DNA of 64,000 bases from an uncultured Alloprevotella sp. Lineage in GTDB: Bacteria > Bacteroidota > Bacteroidia > Bacteroidales > Bacteroidaceae. The stretch is taken from assembly GCA_944322325.1 (NCBI GenBank), contig CALUOQ010000003.1:1-64000 (forward strand), written 5' to 3'. Both the position numbers and the translations under genes were made by a program. Every line of letters starts with the position of its first letter. The stretch's first letter is position 1. The notes under the pieces are model-generated. The model had not been told where the DNA came from, made no database searches, and was given only the letters and a program-made list of their open reading frames with translations. Of the stretch, positions 27,509-36,495 are shown one piece after another.

Positions 27509-29305
27509 TTATTCTTCCGAGAAGTCCACGATAACCTTGCGGTAGGAACTGTAGAGGTGCTCCTTGGTGATGAAGCCTACGAAGATGTTCCGCCCGTCCA
27601 CTACGGGCAGGACGTCGGCATTCGTATCCTCGAACTGCTGCATCACCGACGCCATCGGCGCGTCGCTGCTGAGCACGCACGCGGGGGGCTCCATGAGTTG
27701 CGCCGCCTTGTAGTAGCGGTACAGCTCCTGCCGGAAGGCAATCTTGCGTATGGCGTTGAAGCGGATGATGCCTTGGAGCGTACCTTTGCCGTCAGTCACG
27801 GCAAACACGCTCGACCGGCTGTTGGCCATCAGCTGTACGATTTGGCCCAGGTACATGTCGGGGGCGAGGCGCGGGGCGCTTTTCTCGATGACGGAGTCGA
27901 GCGACATGAGGGTCAGGACGGAGCGGTCGGTGTGGTGCGTCAGGAGCTGGCCCTGGCGGGCGAGGCGCATGGAGTAAATGCTGTGCGGCTCGAATACGTT
28001 GATGGTAAGGTAGGCCGCTACGGAGACGATGATGAGAGGGATGAGCAGGTCGTATCCGCCGGTCAGCTCGGCGATGAGGAACACGCCGGTAAGCGGAGCG
28101 TGGAATACGCCGCTCATCAGGCCCGCCATGCCAAGGAGCGCGTAGTTGGTCTCCGGGACGTGGATGCCCAGCAGCCCGAGGTCATTCCACAGCCGGGCGA
28201 AGATGAATCCGCTCACGCAACCCAGAAACAGGCTCGGCGCGAACGTACCGCCGCAGCCGCCGGCGCCGTTGGTCGCCGTGGTGGCGAAAACCTTGAATAC
28301 GACGATGAGCGTCAGGTAGAGCAGCAGGTATTCGTCGTGACCGTAGAAGAAGGAGTTGTTGAGCACCCGGTCCCAGTCCTGCGTGCTGTCGCCGTTGAGC
28401 AGAAGGCTGATGGTCGTGTAGCCCTCGCCGTAGAGCGGGGGGAAAAGGTAAATGAGCAGGGCCAGCACTGTGCCGCCGAGGGCAAGCTTGCGGTACAGTC
28501 CTTTCATCCGGCCAAACACTTGTTCGAACGCATTCATCGCCCGGGTGAAGTAGAGGGCGATGAGGCCGCAGAAAACGCCGAGCACGATGGACGAGGGAAT
28601 GCGCTCGACGGCAAAGGGGTCGTGCAGCTGGAAAGCGAAGACGGCCTCGGTGCCATTGAGGCAGTAGGTGACGCAGGCGGCCGTCACGCTCGTGATGAGC
28701 AGCGGCAGGAGCGACGCCATGGTCAGGTCGATCATCAGGACTTCCAGCGTGAATACCAGTCCGGCTATCGGCGCCTTGAAGATGCCGGCCACCGCTCCCG
28801 TCGCGCCGCAGCCGATGAGCAGCATCAGCGTCTTATGGTCGAGCTTGAAGATGCGCCCCAAGTCCGACCCGATGGCTGAGCCGGTGAGCACAATGGGCGA
28901 TTCGGCTCCCACCGAGCCGCCGAAACCGATGGTCAGGGCCGAGGCAATGACGCTTGACCAGCAGTTGTGGCGCCGGATGTGGCCTTGGCGGCGCGAGATG
29001 GCGTAGAGAATCTTCGTGACGCCGTGGCCGATGTCGTCGCGGACGACATACTTGATGAAAAGTGCCGTCAGGTAAATGCCGACGATGGGATAGACGAGAA
29101 AGAGCCAGTTGGCGCTCGTCGCGTCGAAGCCATAGGTCAGCAGGGACTCTATCGTGTGAATGAGCCACTTTAGGACAAATGCGGCCAAGGCAGTCGCCAC
29201 GCCCACCACGAAGCTGAGCAGCAGGATGAACTGGCGTTGGCTTAAACGGCGGGTCGCCCAGGTGGCGAAGCGGGTGCCGGCGGGGATGGACGGGCTCTGA
29301 GGCAT
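27509..29305 (-). CDS. ClC-family chloride channel/antiporter with CBS pair
   Basis: 598 residues. About ten to eleven membrane segments in the first 440 residues carry the ClC selectivity motifs GGSVGAESP (129-137) and GGCGGTFAPSLF; CBS domains fill the C-terminal 150 residues (ADVLPVVDGRNIFVGFITKE). The usual GxExP glutamate appears here as GAESP. ClC proteins move chloride, some by H+ exchange; CBS pairs bind adenine nucleotides and regulate gating. It ends 18 bp before fmt and starts 1 bp after yrdC. Confidence 0.93.
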   Translation of the reverse strand: MPQSPSIPAGTRFATWATRRLSQRQFILLLSFVVGVATALAAFVLKWLIHTIESLLTYGFDATSANWLFLVYPIVGIYLTALFIKYVVRDDIGHGVTKILYAISRRQGHIRRHNCWSSVIASALTIGFGGSVGAESPIVLTGSAIGSDLGRIFKLDHKTLMLLIGCGATGAVAGIFKAPIAGLVFTLEVLMIDLTMASLLPLLITSVTAACVTYCLNGTEAVFAFQLHDPFAVERIPSSIVLGVFCGLIALYFTRAMNAFEQVFGRMKGLYRKLALGGTVLALLIYLFPPLYGEGYTTISLLLNGDSTQDWDRVLNNSFFYGHDEYLLLYLTLIVVFKVFATTATNGAGGCGGTFAPSLFLGCVSGFIFARLWNDLGLLGIHVPETNYALLGMAGLMSGVFHAPLTGVFLIAELTGGYDLLIPLIIVSVAAYLTINVFEPHSIYSMRLARQGQLLTHHTDRSVLTLMSLDSVIEKSAPRLAPDMYLGQIVQLMANSRSSVFAVTDGKGTLQGIIRFNAIRKIAFRQELYRYYKAAQLMEPPACVLSSDAPMASVMQQFEDTNADVLPVVDGRNIFVGFITKEHLYSSYRKVIVDFSEE

Positions 29306-29306
29306 G

Positions 29307-29882
29307 TTATTCGCGGATTATCTTGATTTCGCCGTTCGCGGCGAGCTTGATGATGGACGACGGACGTGCGGGTGTACGGTCATTGCGGCGCGAGGTGCAG
29401 ACGTAGTCCACGGCGTCCTTGACGGCCTGTGGGATGTCGTCGAAGGTGGCCGGCGAGGGGTCACCGCTTAGGTTGGCCGACGTGGATACGATGGGGCGCT
29501 TGAAGCGCAGGCAGAGTTCCTTGCTGAAGGCTTCGCGCGTCAGGCGTATGGCGACGCTGCCGTCCTCGGCCAGCAGGTTGGGCGCAAGGTTGCGGGCTCC
29601 GTCGTAGATGAGGGTCAGCGGATGGTCGCAGCAGTCAATGAGCTGCCACGCTACGTCGGGGACCTCGCGGACGTAACCTTGGATCTTGGCTTCCGAGTCG
29701 ACGAGCGTGATGAGCGCTTTGGCGTCGTCGCGGCGCTTGATGGCGTAGACGCGGCGTACGGCTTCCTCGTTGGTGGCGTCGCAGCCTATGCCCCAGATGG
29801 TGTCCGTAGGGTAGAGAATGACGCCGCCGCGGCGCAGTACGTCGAGGGCTTTCCGGATGTCTTCTTTCGTGGCGTTGTCCAT
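29307..29882 (-). CDS. L-threonylcarbamoyladenylate synthase (YrdC/Sua5 domain)
   Basis: Makes threonylcarbamoyl-AMP for the t6A37 modification of tRNA. The 191 residues cover only the YrdC domain: GGVILYPTDTIWGIGCDA, KRRDDAKALITLV, VAIRLTREAFSKELC and RPIVSTSANLSGDPSP. I chose the ATG at 29882 (MDNATKEDIRKAL); the upstream open frame belongs to prfC's other strand frame. It lies 13 bp after prfC and 1 bp before clc. Confidence 0.93.
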   Translation of the reverse strand: MDNATKEDIRKALDVLRRGGVILYPTDTIWGIGCDATNEEAVRRVYAIKRRDDAKALITLVDSEAKIQGYVREVPDVAWQLIDCCDHPLTLIYDGARNLAPNLLAEDGSVAIRLTREAFSKELCLRFKRPIVSTSANLSGDPSPATFDDIPQAVKDAVDYVCTSRRNDRTPARPSSIIKLAANGEIKIIRE

Positions 29883-29895
29883 AAGGCTGGCAGGT

Positions 29896-31461
29896 TTAGA
29901 ATTCGCTGGTGAAGTGGAACTTGATGTGCTCGAAGTCCGACTGCGCCATTTGGAGCACGTAGTTGCTGTCGGCGAGGAACACGTCGCGCCCTTCGCGGTC
30001 CTTGGCCATATACTGGTACTTGCGCTTTTTGAAAGCGTCGAGCTGCGCGGCATCGTCGCTTTCGATCCAGCAAGCCTTGTAGAGACTGATGGGCTCCCAG
30101 CGGCACTTGGCACCATACTCGTTCTCCAGGCGATACTGAATAACCTCGAACTGTAGCTGACCGACGGTCCCGATGATCTTGCGGTTATTGAACTGGTTCG
30201 TGAATAACTGCGCGACGCCCTCATCCATGAGCTGCTCGATTCCCTTGTTGAGCTGCTTGGTTTTCATAGGGTCCGCGTTTTCAATATACTTGAACATTTC
30301 GGGCGAGAAGCTGGGCAAGCCGCGAAAGTGAAGCGGCTCGCCTTCGGTGAGGGTGTCGCCGATCTTGAAGATGCCGTTGTCGGGCAGGCCGACGATGTCG
30401 CCGGGCCACGCCTCGTCGATGGTGCTCTTGCGCTGAGCCATGAACTGCGTCGGAGAGGAGAAACGCACCGTCTTGTCCTGCCGCACGTGCAGATAGGGGG
30501 CATTGCGGACGAAGCGGCCGCTGCACACCTTGCAAAAGGCGATGCACGAGCGGTGATTGGGGTCGATGTTGGCCGTAATTTTAAAGACGAAGCCGGTAAA
30601 CTTTGGCTCCTCGGGACGCACAACGCGCTCCTCGGCCTGCGTGGGGCGCGGCGAGGGGGCAATTTTGACGAAGCAGTCGAGCAGTTCCTTAACGCCGAAG
30701 TTGTTGAGCGCCGAGCCGAAGAACACCGGCGCTACGCTAGCCGCGAGGTAGTCGTCGACGTTGAACGCGGGATAAACGCCGTCGACGAGTTCCAGGTCCT
30801 CACGCAGCTTGGCGGCGTCGACGGGGCCGACGTGGGCTTCGAGCTGGTCGCTGTGGATGTCCACTTCGACTTTCTCCGTCACCTTTTGTTTGTCGGGAGC
30901 GAAGAGGTTGAGTTTTTCCTCGTAGATGTTGTAGACGCCCTTGAAGCGCTGGCCCTGATTGATGGGCCACGAGAGCGGGCGGACGCTGATTTGGAGTTCC
31001 TGTTCGAGCTCGTCGAGCAGGTCGAACGGGTCCTTGCCTTCGCGGTCCATTTTGTTGATGAAAATGATGACCGGGGTTTTGCGCATACGGCACACCGTCA
31101 TGAGTTTGCGCGTCTGCGCCTCGACGCCCTTGGCGCTGTCCACGACGATGATGGCGCTGTCCACGGCCGTCAGCGTGCGGAAGGTGTCTTCGGCAAAGTC
31201 CTGGTGGCCCGGCGTGTCGAGGATGTTGACTTTATAGCCGTCGTAGTCGAACTCCATGACGGAGGTCGTGACGGAGATACCGCGCTGCTTCTCGATTTCC
31301 ATCCAGTCGCTGGTGGCGGTTTTCTTTATCTTGTTGTTCTTTACGGCGCCGGCCACCTGAATTTGCCCGCCGAAGAGCAGGAGCTTTTCGGTGAGCGTCG
31401 TTTTTCCGGCGTCGGGGTGTGAGATGATGGCAAAGGTGCGTCTGCGTTCTATTTCGTTCAT
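29896..31461 (-). CDS. prfC: Peptide chain release factor 3
   Basis: GTPase that removes RF1/RF2 from the ribosome after peptide release. The 521 residues carry the G1 motif [14 protein letters not shown] (about 14-27), the switch regions ([28 protein letters not shown]), [16 protein letters not shown] and the RF3 C-terminal domains. I chose the ATG at 31461; the longer frame is the antisense of rfbD. It sits 23 bp after rfbD. Confidence 0.96.
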   Translation of the reverse strand: MNEIERRRTFAIISHPDAGKTTLTEKLLLFGGQIQVAGAVKNNKIKKTATSDWMEIEKQRGISVTTSVMEFDYDGYKVNILDTPGHQDFAEDTFRTLTAVDSAIIVVDSAKGVEAQTRKLMTVCRMRKTPVIIFINKMDREGKDPFDLLDELEQELQISVRPLSWPINQGQRFKGVYNIYEEKLNLFAPDKQKVTEKVEVDIHSDQLEAHVGPVDAAKLREDLELVDGVYPAFNVDDYLAASVAPVFFGSALNNFGVKELLDCFVKIAPSPRPTQAEERVVRPEEPKFTGFVFKITANIDPNHRSCIAFCKVCSGRFVRNAPYLHVRQDKTVRFSSPTQFMAQRKSTIDEAWPGDIVGLPDNGIFKIGDTLTEGEPLHFRGLPSFSPEMFKYIENADPMKTKQLNKGIEQLMDEGVAQLFTNQFNNRKIIGTVGQLQFEVIQYRLENEYGAKCRWEPISLYKACWIESDDAAQLDAFKKRKYQYMAKDREGRDVFLADSNYVLQMAQSDFEHIKFHFTSEF

Positions 31462-31484
31462 TGGGTCAGGGGTTGCGGTGCGGA

Positions 31485-32342
31485 TTACAGCTTCTTGAGG
31501 CAGGATTTCAGGGCGTCCTCCCACCAGCGGATGTCGAGGCCGTAGGTGCGTTTTATTTTGCTTTTGTCGAGTACGGAGTAGTGCGGGCGCTGTGCGGGGG
31601 TGGGGTACTCCTCGGTGTGAAGCGGCCGGACGCGGCAGTCGTCCTCGTCGATGCCCTCGAGGCGGAAGATGGTCTTCGTGAAGTCGTACCACGAGGCGGC
31701 ACCTTCGTTCGTGAAATGATAGATGCCGGGCACGATGCCTTGTTCGGCGATGGTGCAGATGGCTCGGGCCAGGTCGCGGGCGTAGGTCGGCGTGCCTATC
31801 TGGTCGGCCACGACGCCTATTTCGTCGCGCTCCTTGGCCAGGCGGAGCATCGTTTTGACGAAATTGCCCCCGTACGACGAGTAGAGCCACGCGGTGCGGA
31901 TAATCATGGCGCCGGGGCACTTCAGCACCACCTCGCCCTCGCCCGCCAGCTTCGTGCGGCCGTAGACGGATTGCGGCGCGGTGGGCATGTCCTCGCGGTA
32001 GGGGATGCAGCCCTGTCCGTCGAAGACGTAGTCCGTCGAAATCTGTATCATCGAACCTCCGCGCGCGGCGATGGCCTCGGCCAGGTAGCCGGGCGCCACG
32101 TGGTTGAGCAGGTCGCAGCGCTCGGGGTCGCTTTCGGCCTTGTCCACGGCCGTGTAGGCCGCGCAGTTCACAATGCAGTCCACGCCGTGGTCTTCGACGA
32201 ACATGCGCACCGCCTTGCGGTCGGTGATGTCCAGCTCGGTGTAGTCGGTGAAAAGCAGGTCGAGCGATTCGTAGTCCTCGGCAATGTCTTGCAACTCGCT
32301 GCCCAATTGTCCGCGGCAGCCGGTGACGAGTAGCTTGTGCAT
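31485..32342 (-). CDS. rfbD: dTDP-4-dehydrorhamnose reductase
   Basis: Final step to dTDP-L-rhamnose, a sugar for O-antigen or capsule. The 285 residues form an extended [15 protein letters not shown] (nucleotide-binding Gly motif), ISTDYVFDG (Ser/Thr catalytic region), YGRTKLAGE (Tyr-x3-Lys) and [14 protein letters not shown]. The other rfb genes are not in the window, so rfbD here is separated from rfbABC. It lies 17 bp after DUF4924. Confidence 0.94.
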   Translation of the reverse strand: MHKLLVTGCRGQLGSELQDIAEDYESLDLLFTDYTELDITDRKAVRMFVEDHGVDCIVNCAAYTAVDKAESDPERCDLLNHVAPGYLAEAIAARGGSMIQISTDYVFDGQGCIPYREDMPTAPQSVYGRTKLAGEGEVVLKCPGAMIIRTAWLYSSYGGNFVKTMLRLAKERDEIGVVADQIGTPTYARDLARAICTIAEQGIVPGIYHFTNEGAASWYDFTKTIFRLEGIDEDDCRVRPLHTEEYPTPAQRPHYSVLDKSKIKRTYGLDIRWWEDALKSCLKKL

Positions 32343-32359
32343 ATATAATATAATGTGTC

Positions 32360-32902
32360 TTAGAATTCGATAGGTTCAGCCTTGTCCTTAAAATAATAGT
32401 CGGAGAGCTGGCCCAGCAGGGTCGATATGTCCTTGACGGCGGCCTCGGTCTCGGGGCTGACGGGCTTCCCTTGCAGGCGGAGCAGCACGACGCCGTAGAG
32501 CACGTCGAAGCACGTCTGTAGTTCGCCCTCCTGCTTGTCGCCGCCGCGGCTGCGCACTTCGACGATGTAGGGCAGCACCTTGTAGTACATGGCGCGGTAG
32601 TAGGGGAAACGGTCCGACCTGACGAGCTGCCGGTGCAGTTCGTCCAGCGTTTGCAGCGTGTTCTTGTTGATTTGCAGGTGGCCGCGTTCCGTCACTCCCT
32701 CGCTGCGCATCATTTCGCACAGGTCGGCGTACCATTGCTCCATCTGGCGGCGTTGTTCGTCGGGCAGGTCGAATTTCGACAGGTATCCGGCCCGCAGCCG
32801 GTCGAAGTCACATCCGTAGGCCCGGAGCAGGTCCTCCACCTGCCACATGTACAGCAGGTATTCGGCGCGGTTCTTGTCTTTCAGCTGGTTGGCGATGAGC
32901 AT
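32360..32902 (-). CDS. DUF4924 family protein
   Basis: 180 residues, all helical and soluble, starting [21 protein letters not shown] and ending KDKAEPIEF. It resembles DUF4924, a Bacteroidales family without known function. It is the first gene of the six-gene run towards fmt. No membrane segment, no motif that suggests catalysis. Confidence 0.8.
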   Translation of the reverse strand: MLIANQLKDKNRAEYLLYMWQVEDLLRAYGCDFDRLRAGYLSKFDLPDEQRRQMEQWYADLCEMMRSEGVTERGHLQINKNTLQTLDELHRQLVRSDRFPYYRAMYYKVLPYIVEVRSRGGDKQEGELQTCFDVLYGVVLLRLQGKPVSPETEAAVKDISTLLGQLSDYYFKDKAEPIEF

Positions 32903-32980
32903 GTGTCGTGGGTTGTCGTAAGCAGTTTTTCAAGCGAAATGCGTGTCCGGTCCGCAGGTACGGGCACGCCCGGTGCCGCC

Positions 32981-33649
32981 TTAGTAAAGGCTCAGGTGGA
33001 AAAGCGTCATCAGGGCGTAGACCACCGAGACGACGAGCACTATCGTGCCCACCGTGCGGCTAAGAATCAGGATGCCGCGCAGCCCGAAACTGTTGCGCAT
33101 CCGCGCGATGACATAGGTCAGTCCGAACCACCAGAGCATCGCCCCGACGACTATCGACGTGTAGCCGACACACTGTTCGAACAGGTGCTCGGGCACGACG
33201 AACGTCAGCAGCGCGAAGAGCGCCGTGAACAGGAAGATGATGAGCGGATTGGAGAGGGTGACCAAAAACGAAGTGACGAAGTTGTGCATCAGCGTGCCCT
33301 TCTTTTTCGGCGTCGGGCGCAGGCACTTCTTCGGGTCGGTGCGGAACATGTAGAGGCCAAAGATAAACAACATCACGCTGCCCACCAGTTTCAGCCAGAA
33401 CAGCGTTTGTTCGTTGTTGATGAAGTCCATGACGAACGACATGCCCAGACCCGTAATCAGGGCGTAGATGATGTCGCTCAAGGCCGCCCCCGCGCCTGTC
33501 ACCAAACCGTACCGGCGCCCCTTTTGCAGGGTGCGCTGGATGCACAGAATGCCCACAGGCCCCATCGGAGCCGAGGCCAGAATGCCGACCAGCAGCCCCT
33601 TGACAAACAGTTCTAAGGTGCTAACCTCAAAGAGAGACCAAAAATTCAT
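32981..33649 (-). CDS. LysE/RhtB-family exporter
   Basis: 222 residues with six hydrophobic segments and the LysE signature SAPMGPVGILCIQRTLQKG near the N-terminus. LysE-type proteins export amino acids or related small molecules; the substrate cannot be told. A -7-like sequence (GAATTTTG on minus) lies only 8 nt upstream of the ATG. The region upstream holds a palindromic element and the rpsF promoter. Confidence 0.9.
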   Translation of the reverse strand: MNFWSLFEVSTLELFVKGLLVGILASAPMGPVGILCIQRTLQKGRRYGLVTGAGAALSDIIYALITGLGMSFVMDFINNEQTLFWLKLVGSVMLFIFGLYMFRTDPKKCLRPTPKKKGTLMHNFVTSFLVTLSNPLIIFLFTALFALLTFVVPEHLFEQCVGYTSIVVGAMLWWFGLTYVIARMRNSFGLRGILILSRTVGTIVLVVSVVYALMTLFHLSLY

Positions 33650-33773
33650 AGCAGGTGCAAAATTCGTTCTTTTTCCTTAAAGACGGAAATTTCCGGCTCT
33701 GTTTTTCGAACCCACCCCGGCTTCGCGTTCTCGTGCAGCGCCGTGTCAAGTCGCGGCGGCAGTCCCCGTGAAA

Positions 33774-33853
33774 ACAAGTGCTACGACAGAAATTCCTGTC
33801 GCAGCGATAGGATTTTCTGTCGCAGCGACAGAAAAAACGGAGACTACACTTGA
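33774..33853. repeat. Palindromic element, copy 5
   Basis: ACAAGTGCTACGACAGAAATTCCTGTCGCAGCGATAGG-type words: left arm from 33774, inner pairs CCTGTCGC/GCGATAGG and CTGTCGCAGCGACAG, and a non-matching right end (GGAGACTACACTTG) taken from the GTAGTCC variant. The ends therefore come from two subfamilies. It lies 28 bp upstream of the rpsF -33 box. The rest of 33650-33953 contains only the promoter. Confidence 0.8.
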
Positions 33854-33880
33854 AAAAACGCGCATTACTCACGCGATTTT

Positions 33881-33911
33881 TTTGCAGGTCCGCAGGATTT
33901 CCGTAACTTTG
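33881..33911 (+). promoter_or_regulatory. Consensus promoter for rpsF-rpsR-rplI
   Basis: TTTG at 33881-33884, exactly 19 nt, then TAACTTTG at 33904-33911, a full match to the Bacteroidetes sigma consensus. The expected transcript start lies near 33918, giving a leader of about 40 nt. Confidence 0.9.
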
Positions 33912-33956
33912 CCGCGCAATTTTGCAATTAACGTAATACTTACATTCACTTTTATG

Positions 33957-34298
33957 ATGAATCAGTACGAAACCGTTTTCATCCTAACTCCCGTTTTATC
34001 TGATCCGCAGATGAAGGAAACGGTTGAAAAGTTCAAAGGTATTCTCACCGCCGAGGGCGCTGAGATTATCAATGAGGAGAGCTGGGGCTTGAAAAAGCTG
34101 GCCTATCCTATCGAAAAGAAATCCACGGGTTTCTATCAGTTATTTGAGTTCAAGGCCGAGCCTGCCGTGATGCGCAAGCTCGAAGTCGCTTACCGCCGCG
34201 ACGAACGTGTGATTCGCTTCCTGACGGTAAAATTGGACAAATACGCTGCTCAGTACGCCGAGAAGCGTCGTAACAAAAAAGCAAACAAGGAGGACTAA
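33957..34298 (+). CDS. rpsF: 30S ribosomal protein S6
   Basis: 113 residues, starting [17 protein letters not shown]6 binds S18 on the platform of the small subunit; the two are encoded side by side. An extra ATG immediately upstream (33954) would add one Met. The basic C-terminus ([12 protein letters not shown]) is typical. First gene of the S6-S18-L9 operon behind a consensus promoter. Confidence 0.97.
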   Translation: MNQYETVFILTPVLSDPQMKETVEKFKGILTAEGAEIINEESWGLKKLAYPIEKKSTGFYQLFEFKAEPAVMRKLEVAYRRDERVIRFLTVKLDKYAAQYAEKRRNKKANKED

Positions 34299-34301
34299 AT
34301 C

Positions 34302-34568
34302 ATGGCACAGCAATCAGAAATCAGATACCTTACCCCGCCCACGGTAGACGTAAAGAAAAAGAAATACTGCCGCTTCAAAAAAAGTGGCATCAAGTACATC
34401 GATTACAAGGACCCCGAGTTCCTGAAGAAGTTCCTCAACGAGCAGGGCAAGATCCTGCCCCGCCGCATTACGGGAACCTCTCTTAAGTATCAGCGCCGCG
34501 TCGCTCAGGCTGTCAAAAGAGCGCGCCACTTGGCCCTGCTGCCGTTCGTAACCGATTTGATGAAGTAA
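34302..34568 (+). CDS. rpsR: 30S ribosomal protein S18
   Basis: 88 residues: [19 protein letters not shown] and the RNA-binding [20 protein letters not shown]. Lies 3 bp after rpsF and 17 bp before rplI; a GGAGG-like sequence (gaggaggaat) precedes rplI, unusual in a genome that mostly lacks Shine-Dalgarno sites. Confidence 0.98.
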   Translation: MAQQSEIRYLTPPTVDVKKKKYCRFKKSGIKYIDYKDPEFLKKFLNEQGKILPRRITGTSLKYQRRVAQAVKRARHLALLPFVTDLMK

Positions 34569-34585
34569 TAGAGGAGGAATAGAGT

Positions 34586-35035
34586 ATGGAAATTATTTTG
34601 AAAGAAGACGTCATTGGCTTGGGCTATAAGAACGACATCGTCAACGTCAAAGCCGGTTATGGCCGCAACTACCTTATTCCTACCGGAAAGGCCGTTATCG
34701 CTTCTCCCTCCGCCCGCAAGATGCTTGCCGAGGAGCTGAAGCAGCGCGCACACAAGCTCGAGAAAATCAAGAACGAGGCCTTGGCTCTCGCTGAGCAGCT
34801 GGGCAAGGTTGAGCCGATAAAGATCGCCATGAAGGTCAGCGCCACCGGTACGATTTACGGTTCGGTGAACAGCCTCCAGATTGCCGACGAGCTCAAGAAA
34901 CTTGGCTTCGACATTGATCGCAAGATTATCGTCGTGAAGGACGTAAAGGAAATCGGTTCCTACAAAGCTACGGTGAAACTTCACAAGGAAGTAGCTGTCG
35001 AGATTCCTTTCGAAGTCGTGGCAGAAGAAGCGTAA
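34586..35035 (+). CDS. rplI: 50S ribosomal protein L9
   Basis: 149 residues. The N-terminal domain MEIILKEDVIGLGYKND and the Gly-rich VKAGYGRNYLIPTGKA loop bind 23S rRNA; a long helix and a C-terminal domain (VSATGTIYGSVNSLQIAD) follow. Last gene of the operon; two terminators follow. Confidence 0.98.
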   Translation: MEIILKEDVIGLGYKNDIVNVKAGYGRNYLIPTGKAVIASPSARKMLAEELKQRAHKLEKIKNEALALAEQLGKVEPIKIAMKVSATGTIYGSVNSLQIADELKKLGFDIDRKIIVVKDVKEIGSYKATVKLHKEVAVEIPFEVVAEEA

Positions 35036-35058
35036 ATTCTTTTTAATCTCATGGTGAG

Positions 35059-35143
35059 AGAGTGGTGCACCCCGTTGGGGAACGACACCACTCTTTTAAT
35101 TATGCCCGGCGCGGGGATGTGACTTCCCCACGTCGGGCTTTTT
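35059..35143 (+). terminator. Two consecutive terminators after rplI
   Basis: First: AGAGTGGTG (35059-35067) pairs with CACCACTCT followed by TTTT (to 35097). Second: GCCCGGCG...GGGGA pairs with TCCCC...CGTCGGGC and is followed by TTTTTG (35104-35143). The second lies within reach of the convergent M28 gene and could serve both. Confidence 0.85.
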
Positions 35144-35174
35144 GTCTGTCTACGGGCAGGGCAGGGTGCGTCGG

Positions 35175-36179
35175 TCAGAAAGTCTTTTCGTTGGCCAGGT
35201 TCCAGAGGTTCAGGAAGGCGGCCTTGGTGATGTCGACGAGCTTTGCCCAGTTTATTTTGCTGGCCTCGTCGCCCGGCTGGTGGTAGTCGGGGTGACCGTC
35301 GGTGTGGTACCAGATGATGGGGATATCGCGGAGGGCAAAGGTGCCGTTGTCGCTGCCGCCGACGGGGCGGTCCCATGCGCGGTAGTCGGGCTTGAGCCCC
35401 AGCCCGTAGTCCTCGATGTCCTCGCGCAGCCAGTCGGCAAATACGGGGTGCGCCTCGGTGTAGAAGTAGACGACGTGCTGCGGGTTGGCCTCGTCGTGGT
35501 TGCGGCCTATCATGTCGAAGTTCAGGTACGCCTTTACCTTGGCCATGTCGGGGAACGACTGGGCAAAGGCGCGCGAGCCGAGCAAGCCCTTTTCCTCGCC
35601 GTCCCAAAAGGCGAAGACCACCGTCCGCTCCGGCTGTTGCCCCGTGGCGAGGAAGGCGCGGGCTATCTGCAACACCGCCGCGACGCCCGAGGCGTTGTCG
35701 TCCGCGCCGTTGTAAATCTGGTCGCCGCTGAGCATGGGGTCGTAGCCGATGTGGTCGTAGTGCGCGCCGATGATGACGATTTCGTCGGGGTTCTTGCCCT
35801 CGATGGCAGCCAGGATGTTGGTCATGTCGAGCTCCTGGTGCGTCGTGGCGCAGAGTTTGGCCACCGAGTCGGGGTCCACCTGCCAGCGCTGGCCCCGCAG
35901 TTGCCGCTCGGCGTGGGCGGCGACGAACGGATGGCGGTACGACGGGCCCAGCGGACCGACGCCCATCGCCTTCAGTGTCGACACGATGTATTGCGCCGCA
36001 ATGCGCCCGCCCGGCCATCCGGCTTCGCGGCCTTGCAGCTCGTCGCTGGCCAGAAATTCCACGTGCGCTTCGGCTGTCGGCCGGTCGATGGTGGCAAGTC
36101 CCCGCTTTTGCGGTGTACCGGCCCAGGCCGAAGTCCCGACCGTCAGGGCTAGGGTAAAGATGGGAATAATCCGTTTCAT
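35175..36179 (-). CDS. Exported M28 family zinc peptidase
   Basis: 334 residues with a signal peptide (IIPIFTLALTVGTSAWA). M28 zinc ligands and catalytic residues are visible: HYDHIGYDP, YNGADDNASGVAA, WDGEEKGLLGS (catalytic EE pair), NFDMIGRNHDE and IIWYHTDGHPDYHQPGD. The family includes aminopeptidases and glutaminyl cyclases; an N-terminal aminopeptidase in the periplasm is likely. I chose the ATG at 36179, 27 nt after a -7 box (36207-36214). Confidence 0.93.
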   Translation of the reverse strand: MKRIIPIFTLALTVGTSAWAGTPQKRGLATIDRPTAEAHVEFLASDELQGREAGWPGGRIAAQYIVSTLKAMGVGPLGPSYRHPFVAAHAERQLRGQRWQVDPDSVAKLCATTHQELDMTNILAAIEGKNPDEIVIIGAHYDHIGYDPMLSGDQIYNGADDNASGVAAVLQIARAFLATGQQPERTVVFAFWDGEEKGLLGSRAFAQSFPDMAKVKAYLNFDMIGRNHDEANPQHVVYFYTEAHPVFADWLREDIEDYGLGLKPDYRAWDRPVGGSDNGTFALRDIPIIWYHTDGHPDYHQPGDEASKINWAKLVDITKAAFLNLWNLANEKTF

Positions 36180-36206
36180 GCTTATCGTAGAATTAATAAC
36201 TGACCG

Positions 36207-36214
36207 CAAAGCTA
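36207..36214 (-). promoter_or_regulatory. -7 box for the M28 peptidase
   Basis: CAAAGCTA on plus reads TAGCTTTG on minus, matching TAnnTTTG, 27 nt before the ATG. Confidence 0.5.
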
Positions 36215-36244
36215 CGAAAAAGCTCGCACACCGACCGCCTGAAA

Positions 36245-36324
36245 ACAAGTACTACGATCGTAAAAACAAGTACTACGACAGAAATTCCTGTCGCTGCGAT
36301 AGGATTTTCTGTCGTAGTACTTGT
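36245..36324. repeat. Palindromic element, copy 6
   Basis: Near-identical to copy 3: a partial extra left arm (ACAAGTACTACGAT at 36245), then ACAAGTACTACGACAGAAA pairing with TTTCTGTCGTAGTACTTGT (ending 36324), around CCTGTCGCTGCGATAGG. It lies between the divergent M28 and AICAR transformylase promoters. No gene is seen in 36180-36495 otherwise. Confidence 0.87.
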
Positions 36325-36410
36325 TTTTACGGGAGCAGTGCGCGTGGGGTGTTGTCGCGCTGTGGCGTCGAAAATCCGTGCGGGCGGGAGGCGGAACGGG
36401 CGAATTGTCG

Positions 36411-36418
36411 TATCTTTG
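36411..36418 (+). promoter_or_regulatory. -7 box for the AICAR transformylase
   Basis: TATCTTTG fits TAnnTTTG, 77 nt before the ATG at 36496. No clear -33. Confidence 0.45.
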
Positions 36419-36495
36419 TAGGCGGTGCGTAGCGGGGCCACTTTGTCGCGCCGGCGCGCCGCTTAATCCGTCATGATCAACATAACCATACTTAC

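Noticed and set aside
33650..33953. A tRNA or other small RNA before rpsF
   Set aside because: Only palindromic copy 5 and the promoter are visible; no cloverleaf or CCA-like end was found.
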